A DNA stretch of 64,000 nt from contig NZ_JADKMY010000003.1 in NCBI RefSeq assembly GCF_015351405.1, positions 124,001-188,000 of the forward strand, in the 5' to 3' direction. The notes below the pieces were generated by a model. That model was given only the letters and a program-made list of their open reading frames with translations, ran no database searches and was not told the origin of the DNA. Below, piece after piece: positions 1 through 9,281 of the stretch. The DNA comes from Corynebacterium suicordis DSM 45110. GTDB taxonomy: Bacteria > Actinomycetota > Actinomycetes > Mycobacteriales > Mycobacteriaceae. The stretch's first letter is position 1; the number at the start of each line of letters is the position of its first letter. A program made the position numbers and the translations under genes.

Positions 1-328
1 CAGCCTGGTCTTTTTGATCCGGCCAGTTGATGTTTCCATCATTGATCAGGAAGCTAACAAATCCATCAGTTGGGCGCTTTTCGTATCCGGTGCCCTCGAG
101 TTCCAAAAGCCCACCTGGCACTACGGAGGGTGCGACGGTTTTGAGTTCACCCTGCCCATTTGTTTCATTGGGCTTCGCCCCGGTGACAGAAACTCCGTTT
201 TCAGGAGCAGGGATTGCGGTGGCCGCGGGAGCCGCAATGACGGCGGTCCCGGAGGTGATGACTGCTGCGGTCAGGAGCGCAGAAATGGCACGTTTGCCAG
301 CAACGCGGCTGGCGTTGAGAGACTTCAT
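1..328 (-). CDS. secreted protein, N-terminal part (cut by window edge)
   Basis: Only the first 109 codons are in the window. The start ATG is at 328, with AAGGA about 12 nt upstream. The N-terminus is a signal peptide: basic residues (KSLNASRVAGKRA), then a hydrophobic Ala-rich stretch ending in AAPAATAIPAP, so export with cleavage near residue 35-40 is expected. The mature part seen (PGGLLELEGTGYEK and on) looks like a cell-surface or extracellular domain. A DtxR-like box overlaps a good promoter about 180 bp upstream, so iron repression is likely. HtaA/ChtA-type heme-binding surface proteins are DtxR-controlled in corynebacteria and would fit, but too little of the protein is visible to assign a family. 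Confidence 0.7.
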   Translation of the reverse strand, partial: MKSLNASRVAGKRAISALLTAAVITSGTAVIAAPAATAIPAPENGVSVTGAKPNETNGQGELKTVAPSVVPGGLLELEGTGYEKRPTDGFVSFLINDGNINWPDQKDQA

Positions 329-488
329 GGGAGGTGTTGATCCTTGGGGAAAACGAACGCGATTCTCCTAGGAGGTGAATCGTCGCCCTGATGACGCTTC
401 TCTCGGGGTTGAGACGCAGGAAACGGCAATGAGGTTGGTGAGCTGGTGTTTCTTTCCGTGTGTGCGGCACGGTTCAGCATCAGGAGTG

Positions 489-523
489 ATCATAAAAATT
501 GCCATTAGGTTAGTCAAGCCTAA
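489..523 (-). promoter_or_regulatory. DtxR-like operator overlapping a sigma-A promoter
   Basis: The operator at 505-523 matches the 19-bp DtxR palindrome (TTAGGTTAGCCTAACCTAA) at 16 positions by my alignment. A promoter on the minus strand has -35 TTGACT (512-517), a 17-bp spacer and -10 TATGAT (489-494). The operator covers the -35, so the repressor would block RNA polymerase. A second half-site (AAGCCTAACTT) follows at 531-541. The target is the secreted protein starting at 328, giving a leader of about 150 nt. Confidence 0.7.
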
Positions 524-622
524 TTGATGTAAGCCTAACTTAATCCTGATTTAGACCTGGCAAGAATCGCATACCCACCTGCCGAAACACGGGGATTTAG
601 GCACACCGCCCCCTCTACCCCC

Positions 623-628
623 TACGAT
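623..628 (+). promoter_or_regulatory. -10 box of leaderless rhodanese gene
   Basis: TACGAT lies 8 nt before the ATG at 637. No Shine-Dalgarno sequence is present, so the mRNA probably begins at or next to the start codon. Confidence 0.45.
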
Positions 629-636
629 GGTTGAAC

Positions 637-948
637 ATGAGCGACTTTGAAACAGTGCAACCAACCGAAGTTCCCGCCGATGCCCAACTGGTGGATATCC
701 GCGAAACCGATGAATATGCCCAGTGGCACGCCAAGGGCGCGATCAACCTGCCCCTCTCCGAGCTACAGGCTCGGTACGGCGAGCTGGATCTGAACGAAGA
801 CATCTACCTCATCTGCCTCTCCGGTGGACGCTCCGCGCGAGCCGCGCAGTGGCTGTCCACCAACGGCATCGAGGCCATCAATGTGGCCAACGGCACCGCC
901 GGCTGGCGCGATGCCGACCTGCCCATGGTTTACCCAGAAGACAAGTAG
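637..948 (+). CDS. rhodanese-like sulfurtransferase
   Basis: Single-domain rhodanese of 103 aa. The active-site loop CLSGGRS (about residues 67-73) has the catalytic cysteine and the arginine typical of the family. The N-terminal VDIRETDEY and the C-terminal GGTAGW-like segment (NGTAGWRDADLP) are also standard. Such proteins move sulfane sulfur from a persulfidated cysteine to acceptors, and the physiological partner is not evident here. ATG 637 was chosen over TTG 631 because a -10 box lies 8 nt upstream, consistent with a leaderless transcript. It is followed by the MarR/synthetase pair but has its own promoter, so a functional link to them is not implied. Confidence 0.85.
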   Translation: MSDFETVQPTEVPADAQLVDIRETDEYAQWHAKGAINLPLSELQARYGELDLNEDIYLICLSGGRSARAAQWLSTNGIEAINVANGTAGWRDADLPMVYPEDK

Positions 949-964
949 TTCCTCGCTAAATAAT

Positions 965-1010
965 GGGGATTGCCTACAGTTAGACAATTCCCACTGTATG
1001 GGACTATTCT
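965..1010 (+). promoter_or_regulatory. promoter and candidate MarR operator
   Basis: An imperfect inverted repeat (GGGGATTG 965-972 and CAATTCCC 985-992, one mismatch) sits just upstream of a -10 box TATTCT (1005-1010). The ATG at 1018 is 7 nt after the box, so the transcript is probably leaderless. The repeat overlaps the -35 region and suits autorepression by the MarR protein encoded next. Confidence 0.5.
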
Positions 1011-1017
1011 GGGTCAC

Positions 1018-1488
1018 ATGCATGAAACTCTCCCACTCCCGGCAGATCTCCTCAGTTCTCCGTCTTTCCAGCTGGAAAGACTGCGCAGACGCACCCGCGA
1101 ATTCGTGGAAACCGCGCTGCAGGAACATGGGTTTAACCTGCGGGAGTACTGGGTGCTCACGTGCTTGGTTGATGGCGACGCCGCCTCCCAAGCCACCCTC
1201 GGAGAAATCCTGGGTGTAGACCGCTCGGACATGGTCCGGCTCGTGGATTCCCTGGAAGATCGCCAATTGGCGAAGCGGGTCAAGGATCCGAAGGATCGAC
1301 GCCGCCAAATCATCTCCGTGACCAAAAAGGGCACCAAGGCCTACGCACAACTGCGCCCGCTGGTCACCACCGCGGAAGACAAAGCGCTGGATGAATCCAC
1401 CTCCAAGCAGCTCAAGCACCTGCGCAAGCTAGCCAAGTCCATCATCGCGGCGGATGCTCCCGATGCCATCGAGGGATCCAAGGACTAA
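1018..1488 (+). CDS. MarR-family transcriptional regulator
   Basis: A 156-aa winged-helix regulator. The helix-turn-helix and wing are recognisable around residues 60-105 (ATLGEILGVDRSDMVRLVDSL, then KRVKDPKDRRRQIISVTKKG), the classic MarR DNA-binding core with a DRR wing. MarR proteins usually bind a palindrome near their own promoter and release it on binding a small phenolic or other ligand. Only 8 bp separate it from the Pls-like synthetase downstream, so the two are almost certainly cotranscribed and the regulator probably controls that biosynthetic gene. A longer TTG start at 970 is possible but has no promoter or ribosome-site support. Confidence 0.85.
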   Translation: MHETLPLPADLLSSPSFQLERLRRRTREFVETALQEHGFNLREYWVLTCLVDGDAASQATLGEILGVDRSDMVRLVDSLEDRQLAKRVKDPKDRRRQIISVTKKGTKAYAQLRPLVTTAEDKALDESTSKQLKHLRKLAKSIIAADAPDAIEGSKD

Positions 1489-1496
1489 TCACACCC

Positions 1497-4400
1497 ATGA
1501 CCCAATCCTCAGATAACTCTGCCCAAAATAGCCCTAGCCAAAACATCCCGCCCCAGTACCTCCGCGCTGCCGAGGCCCCCGCGCCCCGCACGCTGCTCGA
1601 CGTCCTGCGCGCCACCACCGAACGCTATCCGGAAGCCCCGGCGATCGATGATGGCCACGGGATCGTCACCTATTCCGAGCTCCTCGCTGAGGTCACGGAA
1701 ACCGCCGAGACCCTGGCCGCCCAGGGCATCCGCCGGGGCGATCGCCTGGGTATCCGCATGCCCAGCGGTCAGCGCAGCCTGTATATCGCCATCCTCTCCA
1801 CCATCGCGGCCGGCGCAGCTTATGTCCCGGTAGACGCAGATGACCCCGAGGAACGCGCAGAATTAGTCTTCGGCGAGGCGGACGTGCAGGGCATCTTCAC
1901 TGCCGATGGTCTGCAATTGAGCACTCCGGCTGAGGAGCTGCGGCGTCGGGAAAACACCCTGACCGGCCCGGATCTGGACACGGACGCCTGGATCATCTTC
2001 ACCTCTGGCTCCACCGGCAAGCCCAAGGGCGTGGCCGTGAGCAACCGGAGCGCGGCGGCCTTCGTGGATGCCGAGGCGGAAATGTTCCTCCAGGCTGAAC
2101 CATTGGGCCCGGAGGATCGCGTGCTCGCGGGATTGTCCGTTGCTTTCGACGCCTCCTGCGAGGAAATGTGGCTGGCCTGGGGAAATGGCGCTTGCTTGGT
2201 GCCCGCCCCGCGTTCTTTGGTCCGCTCCGGTGTGGACCTGGGACCATGGCTGATCTCTAAGGACGTCACCGCCGTCTCCACTGTTCCCACCCTGGCGGGA
2301 CTGTGGCCGGATGAGGCTCTCGATGCCGTGCGCCTGCTCATCTTCGGCGGTGAAGCATGCCCGCCGGAACTGGCTGCACGTCTGGCCACTGATACCCGTG
2401 AGCTGTGGAACACGTACGGCCCCACCGAGGCGACCGTGGTGGCCTGTGGAACCACGATGGACGGAATCAATCCCGTCTCCATCGGCCTGCCTTTGCGCGG
2501 CTGGGATCTGGCCGTGGTCAACGCGGACAACCAGCCCGTGGCCATGGGCGAGGTCGGCGAGCTGATCATCGGTGGTGTGGGCCTGGCCCGCTATTTGGAT
2601 CCGCAAAAGGATGCGGAGAAGTTCGCTCCCATGCCGGAACTCGGCTGGGAACGCGCCTACCGCTCGGGTGATCACGTGCGGCTGGAAGAAGATGGTCTGT
2701 ACTTCGTGGGTCGCGTGGATGACCAGGTGAAGATCGGCGGGCGTCGCATTGAGCTCGGTGAAGTAGACGCCGCCCTCAGCGCCCTGGATAACGTCCGCGG
2801 TGGTGCCGTGGTGGTGCAGACCACCGGCGGTGGAGACAAAGTCCTGGTGGGTTACATCTCCCCCGAGGAAGGCTCCGCGGAGGAATTCGATACCGCCGCT
2901 GCCATGACTCAGCTGCGGGATAACCTCCCTGCAGCCATGATCCCGCGCCTGTGCGCGCTGGATTCCCTGCCCGTCACCACCTCCGGCAAAGTGGATAAGA
3001 AGGCCCTGCCGTGGCCACTGCCTTCTCATGGCGAGGCGGAGTTTGAAACTCCGACGCAGGAATGGCTCGCCGGGTTGTTCTCCGACGCGCTGGGCACGTC
3101 TGTATTGTGCCCCGATGTGGACTTCTTCACCCTCGGTGGCACCTCTTTGGCAGCGGCCACGCTGATCGCGAGGGTTCGCGAGCGCGCACCGGAGGTATCC
3201 GTGCGCGACCTCTACGATCACGCCCGCTTGGGTGCGTTCGCTGCACACGTGGATGAATTCCTAGGTGATACCGCAAACACTGCACCTCAGGCTGAACTTC
3301 CACCGGTCAAGCCCGTGGGCATGGGCACGCGCATCGCGCAGGCACTCATTCAGATTCCCGCCATGACCTTGGCCGGTGCGCAGTGGGTGACGTGGCTGCT
3401 GGTGGCCAACGGCGCACTGCACGCTGCTGGCTCAGGTGTAAGTGTCGTGGGTTCCGTGCCTACCGTGGATATCTCCTGGTGGCTGATCCTGCTGTCCGTG
3501 CTCATTTTCGCCACCCCGCTGGGTCGCCTGCCGCTGTCTGCCCTGCTGATCCGCGCGATCACCACCGGCATCAAGCCCGGTACGTATCCACGCGGCGGCT
3601 CGGTACACCTGCGCATCTGGGCGGCCGAACGCTTGGCTAACACCGCTGGTGCTCGCGATGTCTCCGGTGCCACCTGGATCACCACCTATGCGCGCTGGCT
3701 GGGCGCGGATGTGGGCAAGGGCGTGCAGCTGCACACCCTGCCACCCGTCACGGGCCTGCTCACCCTGGGCGATTACTGCTCCGTGGAGCAGGAAGTGGAT
3801 ATCTCCACCTACTGGGTGGAGCGCGATCAGCTGCACGTGGGCGAGATCGAAATCGGTGCGGAAGCCTCCATCGGTGTGCGCAGCACCATCTTCCCCGGTG
3901 CCCGCATCGGCGAGGGTGCCTCGGTGGAAGCCGGCAGCGCCGTGACCGCCCGCAAGAAGGTCAAGGCCGGTGCCCGCTGGGCTGGCTCCCCTGCCCGCAA
4001 GGTGGGCAAGGTGCGCAATCACTGGCCGCAGGAGGCTCCTCCCCGCAAACCGATGTGGGTGGGCATTTATGGCGTCACCTCAATCTTGCTTTCCCTGCTC
4101 CCACTGGTCGCGGTGGTTAGCGGCGCAGGCTTTGTGCTGTGGGCGCTCACCTTGAGCACCTCTGCGGGCGCCTCTTTCGCTGAGCTCTTCGTGCACTCCG
4201 TGCTCTGGGGAGCCCTGGCTGGCCTGCTGGTTTTCGCCGTATACATGGGACTGACCTGGCTCTTGGTACGCGCACTCTCCGTCGGCCTGCAGCCCGGTGT
4301 GGTGCCGGTGCGCTCGGCTCGAGGCTGGCGCATCTGGACCGTGGAGCGTCTCATGGACGCCGCCCGCACCCACCTCTTCCCCCTTTATGCAGCGCAGCTC

Positions 4401-5453
4401 ACCCCAATGTGGTTCCGCAGCCTGGGCGCGCAGATCGGCAAGGACGCGGAAATCTCCACCGCCGTGATGGTGCCTCGCTTCGCAGAGGTGAAGGAAGGCG
4501 CATTCCTGGCCGATGACACCATGGTCGGCGGCTACGAACTCGGCGGCGGTGGCTGGATGCTCTCCGGCCGCACCCGCGTGGGCAAGCGCAGCTTCCTGGG
4601 CAACTCGGGAATCGCCGGCCCAGAACGCACCTTGAAGAAGAACTCCCTGGTCGCCGTACTTTCCTCCACCCCGAGGAAGGCAAAAGCAGGCACCAACTGG
4701 ATGGGCTCGCCGCCTGAGAGGTTGCGTCGAGTAGAAGTGGAATCCGAAGGCGATTCACGCACCTACAACCCCACGTTCGCGCTCAAGGCAGCCCGAGGCC
4801 TGGTGGAAACCCTGCGCCTGCTGGCCCCGATGGTTTCCGCCATGTTGTTCGTGGGCACCCTGGCCGCCATGCAATGGGTGCTGGTCAACCACGGAGTTGA
4901 GGTCCTCTTTGCGACGTCAGGTCTCATCCTCATCGCGACTGGCTTCTTCGCTGCCCTTGTCACGATCGCAATGAAGTGGCTGTGCGTACAGAAGATCAAT
5001 GCTGGTGAGCACGTGCTGTGGAGCCGCTTCGTGTGGTTCAACGAGCTACAGGATCAGTTTGTGGAAACCGTGGCTGGGCCGTGGTTCCTCTCGCACACCA
5101 TGGGCACGGGCAGCCTGAACATGTTCCTGCGCGCGCTCGGCGCCAAGGTGGGCCGGGGTGCGTGGATGGATTCCTACTGGCTGCCGGAAGCGGACCTGAT
5201 CAGCATCGGCCGGGGCGCCACCGTGGGCCCAGGTTGTGTGGTGCAGACCCACCTGTTCCAGGATCGCGTGATGAGCTTGGACACCGTCAGCGTGGGCGAG
5301 GGCGCCACGATGGGCCCACATTCCGTGGCGCTTCCCGCTTCAGCATTGGCGCAGGATGCAACAGTAGGCCCTGCCTCCCTGGTGATGCGCGGCGATCATG
5401 TTCCGGCAAATACCAAGTGGCAGGGCAACCCCATCGAGCTGTGGCGTGACTAG
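1497..5453 (+). CDS. Pls-like non-ribosomal peptide synthetase with membrane C-terminus
   Basis: A 1318-aa single-module enzyme. Residues about 30-505 are an adenylation domain with core motifs FTSGSTGKPKG (about 167), FDASCEEMW (about 216), NTYGPTEATV (about 303), YRSGDH and GGRRIELGEVD (about 387-420) and TSGKVDKKAL (about 494). A carrier domain follows, with phosphopantetheine motif FFTLGGTSL (Ser about 550). From about 610 to the end there are three repeats of membrane helices plus a left-handed beta-helix (hexapeptide) acyltransferase-like block, instead of condensation and thioesterase domains. This layout is that of the Pls/epsilon-poly-L-lysine synthetase family (TIGR02353-type terminus). 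The Asp of FDAS should anchor an amino group. The acidic residue three positions on would suit a basic amino acid, but that is inference. Cotranscribed with the MarR gene. The product is unknown. Confidence 0.85.
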   Translation: MTQSSDNSAQNSPSQNIPPQYLRAAEAPAPRTLLDVLRATTERYPEAPAIDDGHGIVTYSELLAEVTETAETLAAQGIRRGDRLGIRMPSGQRSLYIAILSTIAAGAAYVPVDADDPEERAELVFGEADVQGIFTADGLQLSTPAEELRRRENTLTGPDLDTDAWIIFTSGSTGKPKGVAVSNRSAAAFVDAEAEMFLQAEPLGPEDRVLAGLSVAFDASCEEMWLAWGNGACLVPAPRSLVRSGVDLGPWLISKDVTAVSTVPTLAGLWPDEALDAVRLLIFGGEACPPELAARLATDTRELWNTYGPTEATVVACGTTMDGINPVSIGLPLRGWDLAVVNADNQPVAMGEVGELIIGGVGLARYLDPQKDAEKFAPMPELGWERAYRSGDHVRLEEDGLYFVGRVDDQVKIGGRRIELGEVDAALSALDNVRGGAVVVQTTGGGDKVLVGYISPEEGSAEEFDTAAAMTQLRDNLPAAMIPRLCALDSLPVTTSGKVDKKALPWPLPSHGEAEFETPTQEWLAGLFSDALGTSVLCPDVDFFTLGGTSLAAATLIARVRERAPEVSVRDLYDHARLGAFAAHVDEFLGDTANTAPQAELPPVKPVGMGTRIAQALIQIPAMTLAGAQWVTWLLVANGALHAAGSGVSVVGSVPTVDISWWLILLSVLIFATPLGRLPLSALLIRAITTGIKPGTYPRGGSVHLRIWAAERLANTAGARDVSGATWITTYARWLGADVGKGVQLHTLPPVTGLLTLGDYCSVEQEVDISTYWVERDQLHVGEIEIGAEASIGVRSTIFPGARIGEGASVEAGSAVTARKKVKAGARWAGSPARKVGKVRNHWPQEAPPRKPMWVGIYGVTSILLSLLPLVAVVSGAGFVLWALTLSTSAGASFAELFVHSVLWGALAGLLVFAVYMGLTWLLVRALSVGLQPGVVPVRSARGWRIWTVERLMDAARTHLFPLYAAQLTPMWFRSLGAQIGKDAEISTAVMVPRFAEVKEGAFLADDTMVGGYELGGGGWMLSGRTRVGKRSFLGNSGIAGPERTLKKNSLVAVLSSTPRKAKAGTNWMGSPPERLRRVEVESEGDSRTYNPTFALKAARGLVETLRLLAPMVSAMLFVGTLAAMQWVLVNHGVEVLFATSGLILIATGFFAALVTIAMKWLCVQKINAGEHVLWSRFVWFNELQDQFVETVAGPWFLSHTMGTGSLNMFLRALGAKVGRGAWMDSYWLPEADLISIGRGATVGPGCVVQTHLFQDRVMSLDTVSVGEGATMGPHSVALPASALAQDATVGPASLVMRGDHVPANTKWQGNPIELWRD

Positions 5454-6349
5454 TCGCCGATCTGGTCGCGTCCGCGCTTCACGATCTTCGGGTCTGGCTC
5501 GCCGACCACTTCGTGATCCTTGTCCGTGTACTCGAACTTGCTGAGCACGTAGCGCATCGCGTTGAGGCGAGCGCGCTTCTTGTCATTGGACTTGATGGTG
5601 ATCCACGGAGACTCGTTGGTGTCCGTGTAACGGAACTGCTCTTCCTTAGCGCGGGTGTAATCTCCCCAACGATCCAGGGAAGCTAGGTCCATGGGGGAAA
5701 GCTTCCACTGACGCACTGGGTCAACCTGGCGGATGGCGAAGCGAGTGCGCTGCTCCTTGCGGGTCACGGAGAACCAGAACTTGGTCAAGGAGATGCCCGA
5801 GCCCAGGATCATGTTTTCCAGCATGGGGACCTCGCGCAGGAACTCAGCGTGCTGAGATTCCGTACAAAAGCCCATCACGCGCTCCACACCAGAACGGTTG
5901 TACCAAGAGCGGTCGAAGAAGACGATCTCTCCGCCAGCTGGGAAGTGCTCGATGTAGCGCTGGAAGTACCACGAGGTGGACTCACGTGGGGAAGGCTTTT
6001 CCAGGGCGACGATGCGCGCGCCACGGGGGTTGAGGTGCTCGTTGAAGCGCTTGATGGTGCCACCCTTACCGGCGGCATCGCGACCTTCGAAGAGGATGAT
6101 GTGGCGCTGGCCGGTTTCCTTGGTCCAGTTCTGCCACTTCAGCAGCTCGATCTGCAGGGAGCGCTTGGTCTTCTCATACTCTTCGCGGCTCATGCGCTCG
6201 TCGTATGGGTACTGATCGCGCCAGGTATCCACGCGGTGACCATCAGGGGTGATGAGTACGGGATCATCCTCATCGGAATCGTCGACCAAGTAGCCCTCGG
6301 TGGCGGCGAGATCTACATCGTGGAAATCGTCCTGGTTCTCATCAGCCAT
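5450..6349 (-). CDS. ppk2: polyphosphate kinase 2
   Basis: A 299-aa PPK2-family kinase that moves phosphate between polyphosphate and nucleoside diphosphates. Visible hallmarks are the Walker A-like FEGRDAAGKGGTI (about residues 105-117), the paired FFDRSWYNRSGVERVMGF segment (Walker B region) and the lid RKEQRTRFAIR. The N-terminal 60 residues are acidic and low-complexity. Start ATG 6349 has AAGGAG 8 nt upstream, which rejects the longer ORF. The neighbours (PorA-like porin, groEL2) match the order I recall for C. glutamicum cg3007-cg3011. Its stop overlaps the stop of the synthetase on the other strand inside the palindrome CTAG. Confidence 0.93.
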   Translation of the reverse strand: MADENQDDFHDVDLAATEGYLVDDSDEDDPVLITPDGHRVDTWRDQYPYDERMSREEYEKTKRSLQIELLKWQNWTKETGQRHIILFEGRDAAGKGGTIKRFNEHLNPRGARIVALEKPSPRESTSWYFQRYIEHFPAGGEIVFFDRSWYNRSGVERVMGFCTESQHAEFLREVPMLENMILGSGISLTKFWFSVTRKEQRTRFAIRQVDPVRQWKLSPMDLASLDRWGDYTRAKEEQFRYTDTNESPWITIKSNDKKRARLNAMRYVLSKFEYTDKDHEVVGEPDPKIVKRGRDQIGD

Positions 6350-6580
6350 GGTGGCGCTCCTTAATTCGGTGCATTTCGGTGAACTATGCTGCAGTTTGTT
6401 GGGGTCATGCTGGGGCGTGGCGGAAACCTCACCCGTTCTTTTCGCAGGCTTCATCTTATCGTGATCTGGCACTCCCCCGCCGGTCGAATGAGACCCCGCT
6501 CCCCCTTTTGCCCGAAAGGCATGCCACGCAGAGGGTCAGCACCCAATAGAGCGGAAACCTGGGATATCCGGGCATAGAAA

Positions 6581-6608
6581 AATCCCAGCAACCGAAGTTG
6601 CTGGGATT
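6581..6608 (-). terminator. intrinsic terminator after the PorA-like gene
   Basis: A perfect 12-bp stem AATCCCAGCAAC/GTTGCTGGGATT with a CGAA loop, flanked by A-rich and T-rich sequence so it could act in both directions. It lies 33 bp beyond the stop of the porin gene at 6641. Confidence 0.9.
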
Positions 6609-6640
6609 TTCAGGTTTAGCCGTGATGGCTAAAACTGCAA

Positions 6641-6778
6641 TTAGGCAGCTGCAGCGGTCCACTTGGTGATAACACCGATGACATCGAAGATGCCGGAGAA
6701 CAGGTCGCCCAGTCCGCCGAAGATGTCGCCGAAGCCTGCGAAGAAGTCGCCGAGCTGCTCTACGATTGCGTAATCCAT
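6641..6778 (-). CDS. porA: PorA-like mycomembrane porin peptide
   Basis: A 45-aa peptide without signal sequence. It starts MDYAIVEQLGDF and then runs as an amphipathic helix of repeating Gly/Asp/Phe (FGDIFGGLGDLFSG) and ends KWTAAAA. Length, composition and position between ppk2 and groEL2 match corynebacterial PorA-type channel formers, which oligomerise in the mycolate outer membrane and may be O-mycoloylated. The start at 6778 is supported by GGGAG 6 nt upstream. C. glutamicum needs PorH as a partner encoded next door. I found no second such peptide here, a situation I recall for the C. jeikeium group, where a single PorA forms the channel. The gene ends in a strong terminator. Confidence 0.8.
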   Translation of the reverse strand: MDYAIVEQLGDFFAGFGDIFGGLGDLFSGIFDVIGVITKWTAAAA

Positions 6779-7270
6779 GTTTTTCTCCCTTATCAGAGGC
6801 GTCACATTCGAGTGTCGAATGGACATTGTGTTTTGGTTTTCCCTGACGCCCCCGGTGAGGCTGTCTGCGGATTACTTTAATCGCTTGCGCAGAGCATTCA
6901 ACCGCTGGAGCCAAGCAATTTTCAGCTGGTGCTAGAACAACTCACAGGATCCGCGCATTTATTTTCGGCACTCAGCGCAGTCTTTGCAGGTAGACAGCAA
7001 ATTCGACACCCATCATTTCGGGACAGTTCTCAACCACCTCAACTACCCCCGTCCACCACCCCCGATTTGCGCCCTCAACCCCCTATTAACCTGCCGTTAA
7101 TTTTGAATATGTGGAGCGTTCATTTACCGAGCGCTCCCGCTCCTGCCAGACAAACCAAAAGTAATAATTGCGCGCACGCTGCGATAATGCGCCAGAGTTC
7201 TAGAACCCACAATTATCCGGATCCGATTAAGGGAACCCTTACCACGCCTCCTGAACCTCTTGGAGCAAAA
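6779..7270. other. intergenic region between porin gene and groEL2
   Basis: About 490 bp without a credible ORF, noticeably richer in A+T than the flanks. A possible promoter for the porin is TTGAAT (minus strand, 6896-6901), 16 bp, TAAAGT (6874-6879). A short palindrome TAAGGG-AA-CCCTTA lies at 7228-7241. I looked for a porH-like ORF on the minus strand and saw none. Confidence 0.5.
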
Positions 7271-7311
7271 CGCAAAAAACACTGCCCGCACCCATTGGGC
7301 GCGAGCAGTGT
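7271..7311 (-). terminator. terminator of groEL2
   Basis: An 11-bp stem with one mismatch (arms 7279-7289 and 7301-7311). On the minus strand it is followed by a run of six T (7273-7278). It lies about 40 bp after the groEL2 stop. Confidence 0.9.
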
Positions 7312-7352
7312 GTAACGCTTTGAGAAAAGCGTGCAAACGGGCTTGAGGGGGC

Positions 7353-9089
<1,737 letters not shown>

Positions 9090-9113
9090 TCACTGCTTCT
9101 GATGGTGCGTTTA

Positions 9114-9140
9114 TTGGCACTCGAATGCTCCAAGTGCTAA
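9114..9140 (-). promoter_or_regulatory. CIRCE operator 1 (HrcA)
   Basis: Inverted repeat TTGGCACTC-N9-AAGTGCTAA, one mismatch per arm against the CIRCE consensus TTAGCACTC-N9-GAGTGCTAA. It covers the expected transcription start of groEL2. Confidence 0.88.
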
Positions 9141-9148
9141 CCACCGTT

Positions 9149-9175
9149 TTAGCACTCCCCCTATGCGAGTGCAAG
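9149..9175 (-). promoter_or_regulatory. CIRCE operator 2 with groEL2 promoter
   Basis: TTAGCACTC (perfect arm) -N9- GAGTGCAAG (two mismatches). The minus-strand promoter TTGCAC (9169-9174), 17 bp, TAAAAC (9146-9151) is embedded in this element, so HrcA would cover both promoter hexamers. The two CIRCE copies are 8 bp apart. Confidence 0.85.
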
Positions 9176-9268
9176 ATTTGCGCGTGCTCGCCTCAACTTT
9201 GCGCACGGCACCCTCCTGTCCCGAGCTCAGGCCCGCTACATCTTGCCCAGCCTGTCTTGGCCGGGGAG

Positions 9269-9274
9269 TACCGT
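9269..9274 (+). promoter_or_regulatory. -10 box of leaderless M20 peptidase gene
   Basis: TACCGT is 7 nt before the ATG at 9282, with no Shine-Dalgarno sequence at a useful distance. Confidence 0.4.
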
Positions 9275-9281
9275 GTGAGAC

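Noticed and set aside
7198..7207. GTTCTAGAAC palindrome as an SOS box
   Set aside because: The spacing between GAAC/GTTC half-sites is wrong for LexA and it is not next to a gene start.
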